The translations under genes and the position numbers were made by a program. From assembly GCA_020055645.1 (NCBI GenBank), contig CM034549.1, positions 25,317,930 to 25,381,929 on the forward strand: DNA of 64,000 nucleotides, in the 5' to 3' direction. This stretch comes from Tomocerus qinae. Its lineage: Eukaryota; Arthropoda; Collembola; Entomobryomorpha; Tomoceridae. This document shows, one piece after another, positions 1-12,364 of the stretch (positions are counted from its first letter, which is position 1; each line of letters begins with the position of its first letter). Under the pieces are notes generated by a model. It did not search any database and was not told the DNA's origin. It saw nothing but the letters and a program-made list of their open reading frames with translations.

Positions 1-2547
1 TTTTGGCTTTCGTATTTCAGTTCAGGCTTCTTTTGATCTTACTTGCATGAAACAATTTTGTCAAATACCCCGTAAGGTAAACCATTGCACAACATAGAAG
101 TTTATTTTTTCTGTTTTCATCTTTTTCCCTTGTCAGGGGGTAACTGTAACTTAAGTAGTAGTGTCCCAGAACCATTTTGCTGTCGAAGAAGCTATTGTAC
201 GACTTTGTACAACGAATAGAATGGAAGTTTCATCGATTTTCAGTTATTTCTAATATTTTAATCCCTACCTCAGTCAGCGGGTGCCACCGATTGTGCCCGT
301 TTACGAACTTGGCTTTTCTATTTACCTGTAGATTGTATCCTGATAATTTGGACACTCTAGCTCAAAACGTTTGAACGTTATCATGCGCAGGGATTTCTGG
401 ATAGACAGAAATAGTATTCACATACAGAGGAGATCAACTTCTAATTAAGTATTTAAGTGTATTTAAGTATATAAAAAATTAATGTCAATAAATGTCAATA
501 ATCTCAATGATTCATTATCAATTATTAACCACAACTACTAACTCAAGCATAACAATTGTTCTCCTTAATTTGCATAGCAGAAATTATTGCAACTGCAGAT
601 ATATGCGTGCGTATTTTTCTACCGCTATATTTTGTCTGCGACAGTATTGCTGACAATTACCATGTTTGACTATACTTCTATATTTAGCACAATGTCTAAT
701 AGAATGCTATAACACAATATTACAAGAAATTAATCACAAGTGCCGTAATGGTGAATACATGGCGAGAACTTTTGGAGCCTGGTTTGTGTATAGCTAGAGC
801 TGCCAAGTAAATAGAGTGCCGGTGTTCGTGTTCGTCATGGACATTTTTTATCTAGAATTGAATTGATGAGTATGGAGTAGGAAAGATATTGTTGTTGTCC
901 TCATCCTTTCATGCCAATTAATAATGATCATGTTCATTAAAACGTTGACGACTCTTGAGAGAGAGGAACGAGCGAGGGTAATCTTTCTCAACACGAGATA
1001 AATTTTATTATAGTTAGGTAGCATGTATTAGTAGCCAGTGTGTTTAGGTAGTCCTGTCATTACTTATCTCAATGTCAGACCATTCTGTTGTATAGCGTTG
1101 TAGGATGTATTGCTCCAATTGGCTGCGTGTATATGTCGTCCCATGCTCTTCACAGACAACTTTCGATGGGGGCAATTAACCAATGGAATAAAGTATAATA
1201 TTGCCATTTACAACCATTCTAAACTATAATTTACATGCATTTAACTATTACTGTTTCATATTCACATCATAAAACATCTTATAGTCTGATAATAATGTCT
1301 GTGCTTTCATTTTTATACAATCTGCACTGCTGTATAAAAATGCTTCGTTGCAGAATGTTGAATATTTATTATTCTTCAATTCTACTGAAAGGTATATCAG
1401 GATGTCCACATTTATAGATGTGATTGTGCTATAATTTTTATGCTGCTAATACTTGGTACCTCTTAGTGTGCAGTGAAGAAGCAGTGCGTATAAAGCCATG
1501 GAGCCATGCTTTGTCTACAGGAAAGAGTGTAGACTGTAGAGGCATGGAAAATCGATATCATTTAATATAAAATAGCTAGCAATCATATACAATATACACT
1601 GCATTGCCACTCAGTCCTTTTGAAAACGTATACTGGAGAGTTTTCGCAACTTTTTGCACTGCTGGCGGAAATAATTCATAGCAGTTTCAATTTCTGTATT
1701 TCATTCTCTGTGTTCGCATTTACACTAAATTGGATCAAAATATTTGGAGAATTCTCACTACAGAATACACTGTCCTTTGTACCTGGAAGTTTAACAGGCT
1801 CTCAAGACTCAAGTACTTCTGTGATTATAAAATTAACACTATCACCTGCCTTATAGGCTTATAAGTAAGTATAATGTCATTTTAGAAACTATTGGTTGAA
1901 ATTTATAAAGAGCTTGGAATATTATAAGCGATTTTTGTCTCTTGATATTTTTGCTAAATATAAACGTGTCCTTCTGATGAAACCGGTGGCGGTCTTTGTG
2001 TCATGATACATTGATACACAATACGAAACACTTATCTTGTAGTACATACTTAAATTTTTTGCAATAATTAGCCCACTGATATACAGAGTATATGTATTTA
2101 TTCATGTGAGCACATGTTAATCTCTTATTAATATCTAGAATCATTGCTAAATCTTCTGACAATCATTTGGTTTATTACAATTTACGTCATCGCAAAAAAT
2201 ATTGAACAAGATAATCTTTATGGCATTTTACACAAACTTTGATATCAATTTTTTACGCGTGCAACAAAACTTGAGATAACTAGTGAGGAAACTGCACTCA
2301 AGCATTTTTAGCCAGGTAGTTTTAGCCTTAAATTGTATCTTAGCGCAAGGGAATCATTAGTGAGTTTCTGTTTTACTGATATCTTCCTACTTAGTACACC
2401 AAACATATTGAAGGTAAGTTACAAAGTTGAATTAACTACTTGGTATGGGTTTCTGATCACAATTCCATACAATCTACTGCAATTGTACAAAAGAATCTTA
2501 ATTAAAACTAGTGTCGATTTCATTTTAATGATTGCATTTGATTTCAG
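1..2547. other. No gene recognised
   Basis: AT-rich sequence with only short open frames that lack protein-like composition and do not extend through plausible splice sites. No RNA gene or clear repeat was recognised. The last few hundred bases precede the start of the TMEM53-like gene and may hold its promoter. Confidence 0.5.
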
Positions 2548-4336
2548 ATGTTGCCCAAGAATTTGTCACTGATTCCAACTCTTACGAGTAAATGCCTTTT
2601 CTCGGGATCTTATTCTAGCAATGTAAATATTTTATTAAAATTAATTATTAAAATAAGATTAAAAATATTTAGAGCATAAGTAATTCGGAGTTTTAAAATG
2701 TATAATTTATTTTAAGGCACCGGCTGCAGCAGGGTTATTGATATCTTGTCTCAAAACTCACAATGTTACCTCAAGATCATTGACAACAAAATCCTTAAAT
2801 CAGTCTCTGGAGCTATTCACCAATTCTTCCAGACCTATCACATTGAGTGGGAATGGGCCCTTCCAATTAAATATTAATGAAGAGCGTCCATTGACTGTTA
2901 TCCTTGCGTGGCTAATGTCCGAAAGGAAACATATCCACAAATATGCTAAGTATTATCTAGACAATGGATTCGATGTTCTGACTGTGAGAACCACGCCGTG
3001 GCAACTCCTATGGCCTGTCACAGGAAGTCATGTATGGATAATTAAGTCACATTCACATCTCAACTTAAGGCTGCCTCCACTACCAACTTTCTGTTATACC
3101 ATGTCTTGTTAAATGAAGAAACTAGAAACCTGGTCAACTATATAGCAAACAATTAGGACAGTAGAATACGTACAATTTCTGGCGATTTTGTCATAGATAT
3201 GGCGTCATAGATTTTACCTATGTCATTCATTAGGAGAATTTCAAAAATACACATTCCTGATCATGGGTTGGAAGGCAAAAACTGGTATCAAAAAATAAAT
3301 AAATAAATCGAGGAAAGAATTTAGCGGGAGGGGGTGAAAGGCAAGGTGAAAGACAACAATTTAGCGGGAGGGGGGGGGGTGAAAGGCAACAATTTTCTTG
3401 CATTCAGTTTTGAATAGTCCAGAATTGAGGACGGTTGCCAATTTTGGAAATAAGACCAAATATTGAAAATGCTAGCCGAGGCAGCCTTAATTTGCGATGG
3501 CCTTTAAAATGTTATTACTCCTGTCAACCTACGATAATTTTTATCCTTAACCTTCCAGATGGTCGCCAATGATCTACTATCATTCTTGTATCAAAATCCA
3601 AATTACTACAAGACAGTTCTCCATGGTTTTTCGGTTGGTGCCTATTTGTGGGGAGAGGTAATGGTTAAAATGAATGAGAATATAGCGAAGTACACTCCAA
3701 CAATAAACCGTATTGCTGGTCAAATATGGGACTCTGCTGTAGACTATGGCCAAATCCCAATTGGAGTCCCAAAATCTGTCTTCCCTACTAATGATTTCCT
3801 CAGAAAATCTTTAGAACGATATGTTGTGTAAGAGTACAAGCTAATTTTTCCACAAAGAGTAGTAATTTTAGTTCTACAACAAAGTATAACTATTTTGAAA
3901 TATTGTTTTTAGATTTCACATGAAAACGTATCAAGACTCAGCTACAAAGCATCACCTGAAAGCAACTGATCTGTTTTACCATAGCATTGTTGGTGCTCCG
4001 GCAATGTTTTTATTTTCGCTCAACGATCCTATGGTGTCTCTTAAAAGTATTGAGTCAGTCAGGGATTTGTGGCAGAAAAACGGCACTTCTGTACGTAACT
4101 GAATTAATACTTATTTGATAAGACATCTCTGATTTCAATTCATATCAAACTATAATTTATATATCTTTGATAAGGTCAATCTAAGAGCATGGCACGAACC
4201 TCCCCACGTGGGAATCTTTCAACGACACCCTGAAGAGTATCAAAATGAAATACGACAATTCATGGAAAAACACGTCTTCCCAAATCTTAATAAAGATAAG
4301 CCTGAGCTTAAAACAGCTGTTGCAGCGGTAGCTTAA
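2548..4336 (+). CDS. TMEM53/DUF829 family alpha/beta-hydrolase-like protein
   Basis: Five exons can be read: 2548-2622, 2717-3031, 3559-3827, 3913-4090 and 4175-4336. They join in frame through GT-AG introns to give about 332 residues. The first 45 or so residues are Ser/Leu-rich with few acidic residues and could be a targeting leader. The core follows the DUF829 pattern: a strand around PLTVILAWLMSE, a conserved VRTTPWQLLWP segment, then the nucleophile-elbow-like GFSVGAY (GxSxG), a later LNDPMVS and a final PPHVGIF. These supply a candidate Ser-Asp-His triad. TMEM53 relatives are nuclear-envelope or mitochondrial proteins of poorly defined chemistry; a hydrolase activity here is inference. 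The family call is firm, the first exon and start less so. Intron 2 contains a small G-rich duplication. Confidence 0.85.
3321..3395. repeat. Small G-rich duplication in an intron
   Basis: Two copies of a TTTAGCGGGAGGGGG-type block followed by GTGAAAGGCAA lie in intron 2 of the TMEM53-like gene, with a run of nine or more G in the second copy. Simple replication slippage is the likeliest origin. Confidence 0.6.
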
Positions 4337-5289
4337 TTATCTCGACAATAATTTCTATTATATACGTAAACTATATCAATACGTCTTACTACACATGTAG
4401 TAACCTTTCAAACATAATTTTTTAATGCCCCATATCCCCACCATCAAATTAGAGGTCATATTTGTATTAAAATCACTACGTCAGCGTTTGTCGTTTCACA
4501 TCACATGGGCACCGTAATTTGGTGCAATAATATATCCATAAATAGGAAAACCAATTATTATGAAGAAATCTGTCGGTCAAATCTTCTTGAGTTGTATAAG
4601 CAAAAACAGACGTTTTGTTATGAACATTGGTATTGATGTGCTAAATATACTGAGAATGCAAATACATTATGTGCAAGTATCATAATACAAAGGGGATAGT
4701 TAATTTGACCTAAAAGCTATTTGTGTGTGTTTAATAAAAGTGGCTAGGAAAATAAAAGCCAAATCAATTGCCAAGTCCTAAAACACGGCCATGTTTCTAT
4801 ATATAAATAAATTGTTGATTTTATTCGTTTCCGTAAAGCCATAAATTCTTTTAGATGTTTTAGATATGTCGCATGATACATTCAACATTAGATATAAGTA
4901 CAATTAAACCATAAGGCGACGTGTATTCCATAATATAGATTGTGTGTATACTTTACTGGACTGAATATTGACATGCTGTCATTTAGCATAAATGTAGGCT
5001 AAAAAACTCCGTTACGTATACGTTCCAGTCAATATCCTTCCTTCACAGGTACATAAACAGTTCATAACAGTTACTTATACAGGTACATGTCTACTGGAAT
5101 ACCTATAAGCATCCCATTCACATAAACATAGTGCAATAAATTCTTAACTAAGTAGGCAGAAACCTGTTTCTGCCCTTTCCCAATCATAAAAGGACGCATT
5201 ACTTGATACAAAATATGGTTTTCACTGCTAACTTAATTAAACATGTACTAGAGTTAGCTAATATACAAAATGGTAATTTCACTTTATTA
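4337..5289. other. Intergenic between convergent genes; nothing recognised
   Basis: Holds the 3' ends of the TMEM53-like gene (plus) and the gustatory receptor (minus). No RNA gene, repeat array or additional conserved coding stretch was seen. Confidence 0.5.
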
Positions 5290-6801
5290 TTATACTGCGA
5301 AAAGTAATAAAATGACATTTTCAGCTGCTGCTTGCAGGAATTGGAGCGGAGACTCATTATGGAAAAAATAGAATGGTCCAACTTCGATACGAATGGGTTT
5401 GCAGGATCGAATGAATTTCTGCATTGTAATGTCAGTAGCTGGATGTTGTTTCCAGGCGATAATGAACTCATCATATGCACGATTCATAGAAGACAATGTA
5501 GAATAAAACCAAATGATGGTACCAATCATGATGCCAACTCCAAATAATATAGCAAAGTAGGCGAGGGTGGGGACAATGGAGTAGTAACGAATGCTTATAA
5601 AGCTCCCTACTACGATCATACAAAATGTGGACAGTTTTATAGGGGCTGTAATCGTATTTCGTACTAGCAGATTGATATAACCATTAAAAAATTGCTGGAT
5701 TCGAAAAATATACATCGCTTTTGCAATGCGAGCTTTCCAAATATAAGCCTGTGTTACCCCCGGGAAGCCACTTTGCAATACATTGAAATCTATAAACTTA
5801 CTCTTAATAGAAGGGGAATGGGTACTGTAATCAGGTCGACATTGATTCAACCAAAATCTTGTACTTTGAATATACATAGCTCCAACTAGCAGAAGGATCA
5901 TACTGGTATTCCAACAACAGAGAAGAAGTTGAAACTCGTATAAAAACAGAGTAAAATAAACCCATTTAATTGCTGGTTCTGGAAGCAATTTCCTGATGTA
6001 GTAATGAAACGGCTCGACTCCTGCAACAAATAAACTGGCCTGGAGCAGAGGAACACTGTAGCCAGCATACAACAAAATAGCCATCAATTGCATATGTCGT
6101 TTGGCACTTCCTGCTTCTTTTGCTTTCTTTCCCCGAGATAGATATTTTTCTAATTAGACAAAGTAATTAAAATTCAATAATTACAAATTGGAACACCTAA
6201 ACCAATATCTATATAAGCGAGTTTGATTTTTTCCAAATAGTACAGATTCAAGTTCAGATTATTCCAAACATTTACTACATACTGCACACTGTACTTACTA
6301 TTTTCTATGTTGTGTTTTGTGAAAAAAAGGTGTTCGAAGAACGTTAACGAATGAACTAACACCATTAATAAAAAAATAAATACTACTTATAGCAATAGAC
6401 AAAAAAATAAAAACTTTTTGTTTTTGACAAAATAAAATGATACCTTGAAGAAGAAAATCAACTTTAATCAGTTGATTCATTGTTTCCCTGAGATCTTTTC
6501 TCATTCTGGCTCCAGTTGCCATCAAGCTGAAGAGGATACTTCCATCTCCGATGTATACAAACATGATGAGCATTTTAGTGATCTTCATGTCAGCATGAAC
6601 CAACTCGCGAATTAATGATACGAAGGCAAAAGTGACTCCCATACTGATATTTAGTAGTTGCCAATACCATCTGCGAAGAAGTAGAGGCTTGGGTTCGATT
6701 AGTTGTCGTGTTTTTGCGTCCCACTCGTAGGGAGTGCATTGTGTCAAGTAGCCGATTCGAAATACAAAACTGAACAAATTGAGAACTTCTGGGGTGATCA
6801 T
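5290..6801 (-). CDS. Gustatory (chemosensory) receptor, 7-transmembrane
   Basis: Two exons, 6801-6444 and 6149-5290, join in phase (codon G|AA) to give about 405 residues, the usual length for arthropod gustatory receptors. The protein has multiple hydrophobic helices, an intracellular loop motif YLSRGKKAKEAGSAKRHM just after the junction, and a family-like C-terminal block containing CKPIRIEVGPFYFF followed by LQFLQAAAENVILLL. Such receptors are ligand-gated cation channels in chemosensory neurons with an inverted topology; the ligand cannot be told. The insect C-terminal TYxxxxxQF signature is not seen: the frame stops right after the last helix, at GCA GTA TAA, where GTATAA could also be a donor into a small last exon that I could not place. 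Confidence 0.85.
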
Positions 6802-8897
6802 TGTCCTGCAGAATTTATCTCAATTCTCCATTTCAATATCTGTCTATGAAGATACGTCGACACAATTCACATACTCACACTTCGCCTGTGATATTTAAAC
6901 ATTTTAACAAGTAGTAGATAGTAGAACTATTATAACTAAATCTCAAACCTGTTTAACCTAAATCCTACAACTTGTAAAATAACATTTTATCACAATGATC
7001 GTGGTTTAAATTAATGACATTTTGAAGGTAAGTATTATAATTAGATGGCTATTGAATGCAGATAATCCGTGGTTGGATTAAAAAAATGCTTTAGCTGCAT
7101 AAATAATTAATACTGGGTTATGGTTGTTTATGATGATAGGTATATGAAAGAAATTAATGTGTTGATTTACTGTATCTACCTTAATATTAGCTAAATTCCT
7201 ATACAATTTGTCTAATCTCGAATTTTTTGGCTTGCCAAGTTTAACGTACAAATATCTAATCCAAAAGCTATGATACTTCTGGTCACGGCTACCAGTTCCA
7301 AAAGCATAAAACCCTAGTTTAGGTGCATAAACCAATGGCAATATATTCAACTAGCCAACCCAGAAAACTATGAATTCATATGCACGTATATTTCCCGTTT
7401 ACTATGGCTGAAATGCTGTCGGGTTGCGTATCTAATGTCGGGTTTGAGTTACTTTCCCCGAAATGGACACGGCTGAATGTTTTGTCCTTCTTCTATTATT
7501 TATATAAATTATAGATTTCATTAGACGCAAGCTCAAAATGCCTACCTATTATGCTATTAAGTTACTATATACGAATGACATTATCTTGTATACGTTACGA
7601 GTCTATAATGTCCCGTCTCTTTGGCTAATACGTATTTATACTTCCTAAATAATGATGTCAACTGAACTTTAGAGTAGTACAAATACCGCCTTTTACAGTG
7701 AAAGTGTCTTAAGAGATCTTCAGTTAATTTTAGAGTACAATTCTTAATTTATGGTTGTAACATTTACCTATTTGTGCTTTCCCCTTCTTGATGATAAAAT
7801 GGACTAGCTGAGAAAGAATTGACTAAGCCAACAGTATTATATTGCTTAAAGAGTCAGTGAAACTATATGGGTTGCAATTATTCATTAGAATAAAGAGTGA
7901 AGACATGTTCGACTGTAAAGGGAAAATGTAACGATCAAACTACTTAATTATTTACAAATGCCCTTCCTTCCAGATTCTACATGTTCAAAATTGTCCAATG
8001 TGTCAAACCTAATCAAAATGGATGCTGACAGAACCCATTTCCCTCGAAAAGAATGTAAATTAGTATGCACACATTTAGAAAAAGATGGACTAGTCTTTCA
8101 CGAACATTAAAGTTTACGTAGTGAATTTTTGGCTGGTTTGGCAAATGGAGTTTAGAGATTGTTATGAGACTGCAACTGGCTGTGGTAAATTAAATTTTAA
8201 AAATTGATAAAGCGACATACGGAAATATCTTAGGGGGGAAATATCATCGATCAAATCTTGATGATAACATTATCTTATAGTATTAGCTTCATTTCCTTTG
8301 TTTACTATGATTATTTAATGAATGTTTATCCACTAAAATGCCAGTAAATTGGCAACGAAGATTTCATAATAGCTAAAATTGATTTCCTTAATTTGGAGTA
8401 GCAATACCAGAAGTTGAAGTACCAGTTTTGCCAATTTATTTTTGTCGCATGTCGAGTGTTGTGTAAATGAATTGATTGCTACGTAAGTATAATTGCCTAT
8501 TAGGAAATATATGCATCCAGGTATTCATACAAATGAGAATTGTATTTAGGTGATTGCGAGAGCCCGTTTAGCTGGTGCTACGAAACTGATTTATTACGGT
8601 ACGATTTCGGTTAGTCAAATAAGGTTTATAAAAATGTTTACTTTGAGGTTTCACAAACGAACACTGTCAACAATGTTGAATAAATAATAATTCTTAAAGG
8701 ATAATTGATTGCTGAAAATATGATTACCACCCCTAAACCGTTAGAATACTGGTCTATTTAATTTGTATATATCACGTATAAACTTGCTACATGTAGTGGA
8801 AGCTGAAGTAGAGTTACACATTGTATTAAAATAATGATATGTTTCGTTGGTCTGTTAGTAAAGAAAAGCAAAAGCTGGCAATTAAACCATTAAAGGA
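6802..8897. other. Gene-poor interval
   Basis: No gene supported. One 90-codon open frame on the minus strand (7350-7078) is not protein-like enough and has no recognised relatives or splice partners. The upstream region of the gustatory receptor must lie in its low-coordinate part. Confidence 0.5.
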
Positions 8898-9586
8898 TCA
8901 ATAGTAATTAAATTCCTGAGGATTTTCACCATCGAGCATTGAGTCGACTGCTAGTGTCTCTCGCTGGGGTCGCTGGATGAATAAATCATTAAAACGTCCA
9001 CCGTTCCCAGAATATGATGCGGCCAAAGGCGGAAGAATGGGACCAGTTAACCGTGAATAAGGCCTGTCATTGGGATAATGCGTTATTTCCTTGGCCCCGG
9101 TATCTTCATACTGTAAATTAACTGTAGGAACTTCAGTAGCAATTTCTGGTGGTTGAACTTCGGCTGCGGCATTTAAGTCTGGTTTTCGTAGAAGGACATT
9201 GATAGTAGAACCAGGAATTATAGTTCGTTTGAATCCAGCTTTGATTAATTCGTCAATTTTATAGTTGGGCACTTCAATGTCAACAATTTGCTGTTCTTGT
9301 CCATTAGTTTGCAACCAGAGGATATGCTCACGTCTAATTGTCAAACGATCTTTAGGAACTCCATCACAAGCGAATCGAAAGCGTCCAGGACTCACTTCTC
9401 GTCTAAAGCACTCAGTACTTAAATACCCGGGTGATATTTGGCTACCGGGCTCCCTAAATTGAGGCCGGGCGGAAATGCAAATTACAAGTACTGCTAATAC
9501 TATCTGAAAATAGAAAAATGTTGAATTTTAACAGACTAACAAATATTCAGCTATTTACAAAAAAATCTTACCAAAATGCTCTCCAT
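8898..9586 (-). CDS. Small secreted protein, function unknown
   Basis: Two exons, 9586-9572 and 9503-8898, join at phase 0 to give 206 residues. The start codon sits in a tiny first exon (MESIL) that splices onto IVLAVLVICISA, together making a standard signal peptide with cleavage probably after the last Ala. The mature protein contains PGRFRFACDGVPKDR, a compact region with several beta-type stretches up to about residue 130, then a Pro/Asn/Tyr-rich tail ending NPQEFNYY. Only a few cysteines are present. I do not recognise the family. A TATA-like stretch lies about 180 bases before the start. Splitting the signal peptide across an intron is a common arthropod layout for cuticle and secreted proteins, which supports a genuine gene; a role in cuticle or secretion is only a guess. 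Confidence 0.7.
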
Positions 9587-9754
9587 TCCGTAATTCTGAA
9601 AATACAGTTTTTGTACAAAAAATCCCGATGCAACTGTAAAAACACTTTGTCAATGTTAATAGTGAGTTAGAGATGAAGACAGAACAGTTGAGATAGAAGA
9701 ACGAGATAAAAAATGAGACTGATCCTGTACATAATGGATCTCATCTATTTAAGC

Positions 9755-9772
9755 CCACGTTATAAAAGCCGC
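9755..9772. promoter_or_regulatory. TATA-like element near the secreted-protein gene
   Basis: CACGTTATAAAAGCC lies about 175 bases upstream of the minus-strand start codon at 9586. The TATAAAAG reading is on the plus strand, while the minus strand reads TTTTATAACG, so the direction is uncertain. Confidence 0.3.
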
Positions 9773-12364
9773 TCCTGAATTTTACCTTTGATTTATGAGA
9801 ATGGTAAAACAAAACAAAGTTTAAACCAAGAAGCAAAGAGCAGAATAAATTATATAAGACACCCTTTCTAATTCCTAGAGAAGCTCATCCCATGTCTTAA
9901 TAATTTATAGCATGACCTTAAGTAAAGTAACAATCAGGCCTTTACTATTATTCTATCATATAACATGATGCGTCAATTCACTTGTAAAATTGCTACCTGT
10001 TAAACAATAACATTTTGGTACGTATTAGATATGCATAGAACATTCATATAATTATGACAAGACAACAGTTGTAAATCTTTTACAAAGTATAGGCGGATGA
10101 AGATTTAAATGTCACAACTTTACTACTGGTCGTGTAATAAATGGTGGATGCAAATAACTATTGTCATAATACATAAGGATTTTTTGCTAACACCACCAGG
10201 GGTTTTCTTAAGGCACAAAGGAATCCAGGGGACAATAAGCTAACCTACAATGTACAGCAGTAGTTCGAATGGGAACAAAGTGTTTAAGGCATAAAATACT
10301 CGTCAGTTAGTGAAAGGGACGTCAACCAACTCCTTGCTACTCAAAATCGCCTACCTGAATGCCAAAAACAAAACAATACCTACAATCAGAATACACTCCT
10401 CAATGGACTTTTGTATAGTCTATGAACTTTCAAGCATTGGCCCTAGACAAGAATTTAACGTGAGGCAAAACAAAAGCGAAACAGTAGTTAAAGATGATAA
10501 TAGTCATAATGTTATGTAAGCAATCAATCAACTAAGATTAGCTTCTTTATTTCTTCACAATACGTGCACCTTCCATTAGAATCGATCATAATTTACCATG
10601 ATGAATGAGTATTAAATTAAAGACTTTAATTCGTATTTAAGATGCAATTGCAATACAAATTATAACTAGAATGCAATTCATAATGCACTATCCTTCGGAC
10701 ATTTATGGGGGTACCTTAAGTATTATCTTATGATCATGCTCAACTAGATATTTGTAAATAACGACATAATAACACTATTACGAGGACAGAGAAGTGTCAA
10801 TATTTAAATGCACTTGCACTTTTTCAATACAAAGCAAATTGAACTTTTATTGTAGAACAAATGTCTACATCTGCATACTGTTTCGTTGAAAGCCAAAATA
10901 ATAGATGATGCAGCATTAGTGCTACATCTTGCAGAGTCAACTCGCTTGTTCTAGTTCTCATTGAAAGTTAAAGCAGAAGGATCTGATGGTCATAGTCATA
11001 ATTGTGTTAGATAATTACATTGACTTGTTTACTTCCTCATTTTAATGATTTTTTACTCATACGAACATGGATAAATAAAATTACTATCTATTTATGAAAA
11101 CTGCTATAGACAATCTTGACTTTGAAAAAGGATACGATACAAAGGTAACAATGGTATATACTAATTATAACTTATGCAGTTACTTCTACTGTTTGGGGCT
11201 ATATGCCTTAATAGCTAAGTAACATGAAAATAGTGTAAATTACAAACAAACGTTGTTATTTTATTAGATGTTAGTTTTCATAAAAAAGTAGAAATAGAAT
11301 TTATTCTTGTCGCAATCAGGCTAAGAGTCACACGTCACATTCGTCCTCTCGTCAATGTCCATTATTTGTCAATGTTTTCAGAGTTAAAGTAAATTGTGTT
11401 CCATAAAACTACAGTCCTTTCGTCATCTGCATCAGCAGCATACATCTACAGAACATCAATATATTATTTCGATTCTTTTTCGTTTTGGTTTTAGGAGGTG
11501 CGTGGTTAATTAACATTTTAAAATTATTATTATTTTCAATTGGAAGAAAACTTTTCGTGTGTACAAAGTACAAACAATACTTGTATGAAACAGCTTCGGG
11601 TACGGTACAACGGACCAACAGATCCAGACGCTGACTATAATGAGAAGAGGGTATATTTATCGTTTTCGTCGCACATGCTGCGTGGGTTCAAGTTCAAGAC
11701 AAGGTGAAAACTATTGAAAATTAAGACGCTGTTGAGTTGTGAACTTATCTATATAGCAGGAAAAATCAACTTTTGTACAGCGAATAATTGTTTACATTGT
11801 TGTAACAAAATGTGAGTTTCTTGAAATTCATAAATAACTTTTGTGGTTATCACAGACATACACGGAACACTCGTTAAACATTAGATTGATTATTTCTGAA
11901 AGACAAAATAGGAATGAACCATAAATGAACTCTTGATTTTTCATGGATAACCAAAAAAAGATTTTAAAATATAAAATTAGGTACATTTTTCCTACTTACA
12001 TTTTTCCCACAGGAAAAATCGTGTCATCGTTAGTCGCGGTCATGAGTCATTACTATTCACGTACTTAGGAGTTTAATTACGGTAATTGTCAATTTTGCAT
12101 TGCTTATATTAGAAAAAATTCTGAGGAAACATTTATTATTGCGACAATGAGTGCGTTAATCCGACTGGTAATGTCAGTAAATGCGGACAATGTGGTAACA
12201 CAAGGAAATTTAATTGCCTTTCTAAGGATTCAGATTAGGTATTTAAGTAGGTTACATTTGGAGAGACCCGCAAACTTTGTTTGACTTTCGACCTGTTAGG
12301 TACGACAGGAACCTTTCATTAACGAAAATTTCAATTTAATTTGAAGGTTTCTCATTTAACAATC
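9773..12364. other. Gene-poor interval between divergent genes
   Basis: AT-rich, without a supported gene, RNA or repeat family. It lies between the minus-strand secreted-protein gene and the plus-strand amine oxidase, so it should contain both promoters. Confidence 0.5.

Noticed and set aside
1620-1856. 78-codon open frame on the plus strand
   Set aside because: Not protein-like and not connected by splice sites to the TMEM53-like gene.
5199-5290. Extra last exon of the gustatory receptor carrying the TYxxxxxQF motif
   Set aside because: Several acceptors can be drawn after a possible GTATAA donor, but none gives a recognisable C-terminus.
7078-7350. 90-codon open frame on the minus strand as a gene
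   Set aside because: No family resemblance, no convincing start context and no splice partner.
12341-12364. Upstream extension of the amine oxidase frame as start
   Set aside because: It would need a TTG start; the ATG at 12365 is the first Met and gives a full-length enzyme.
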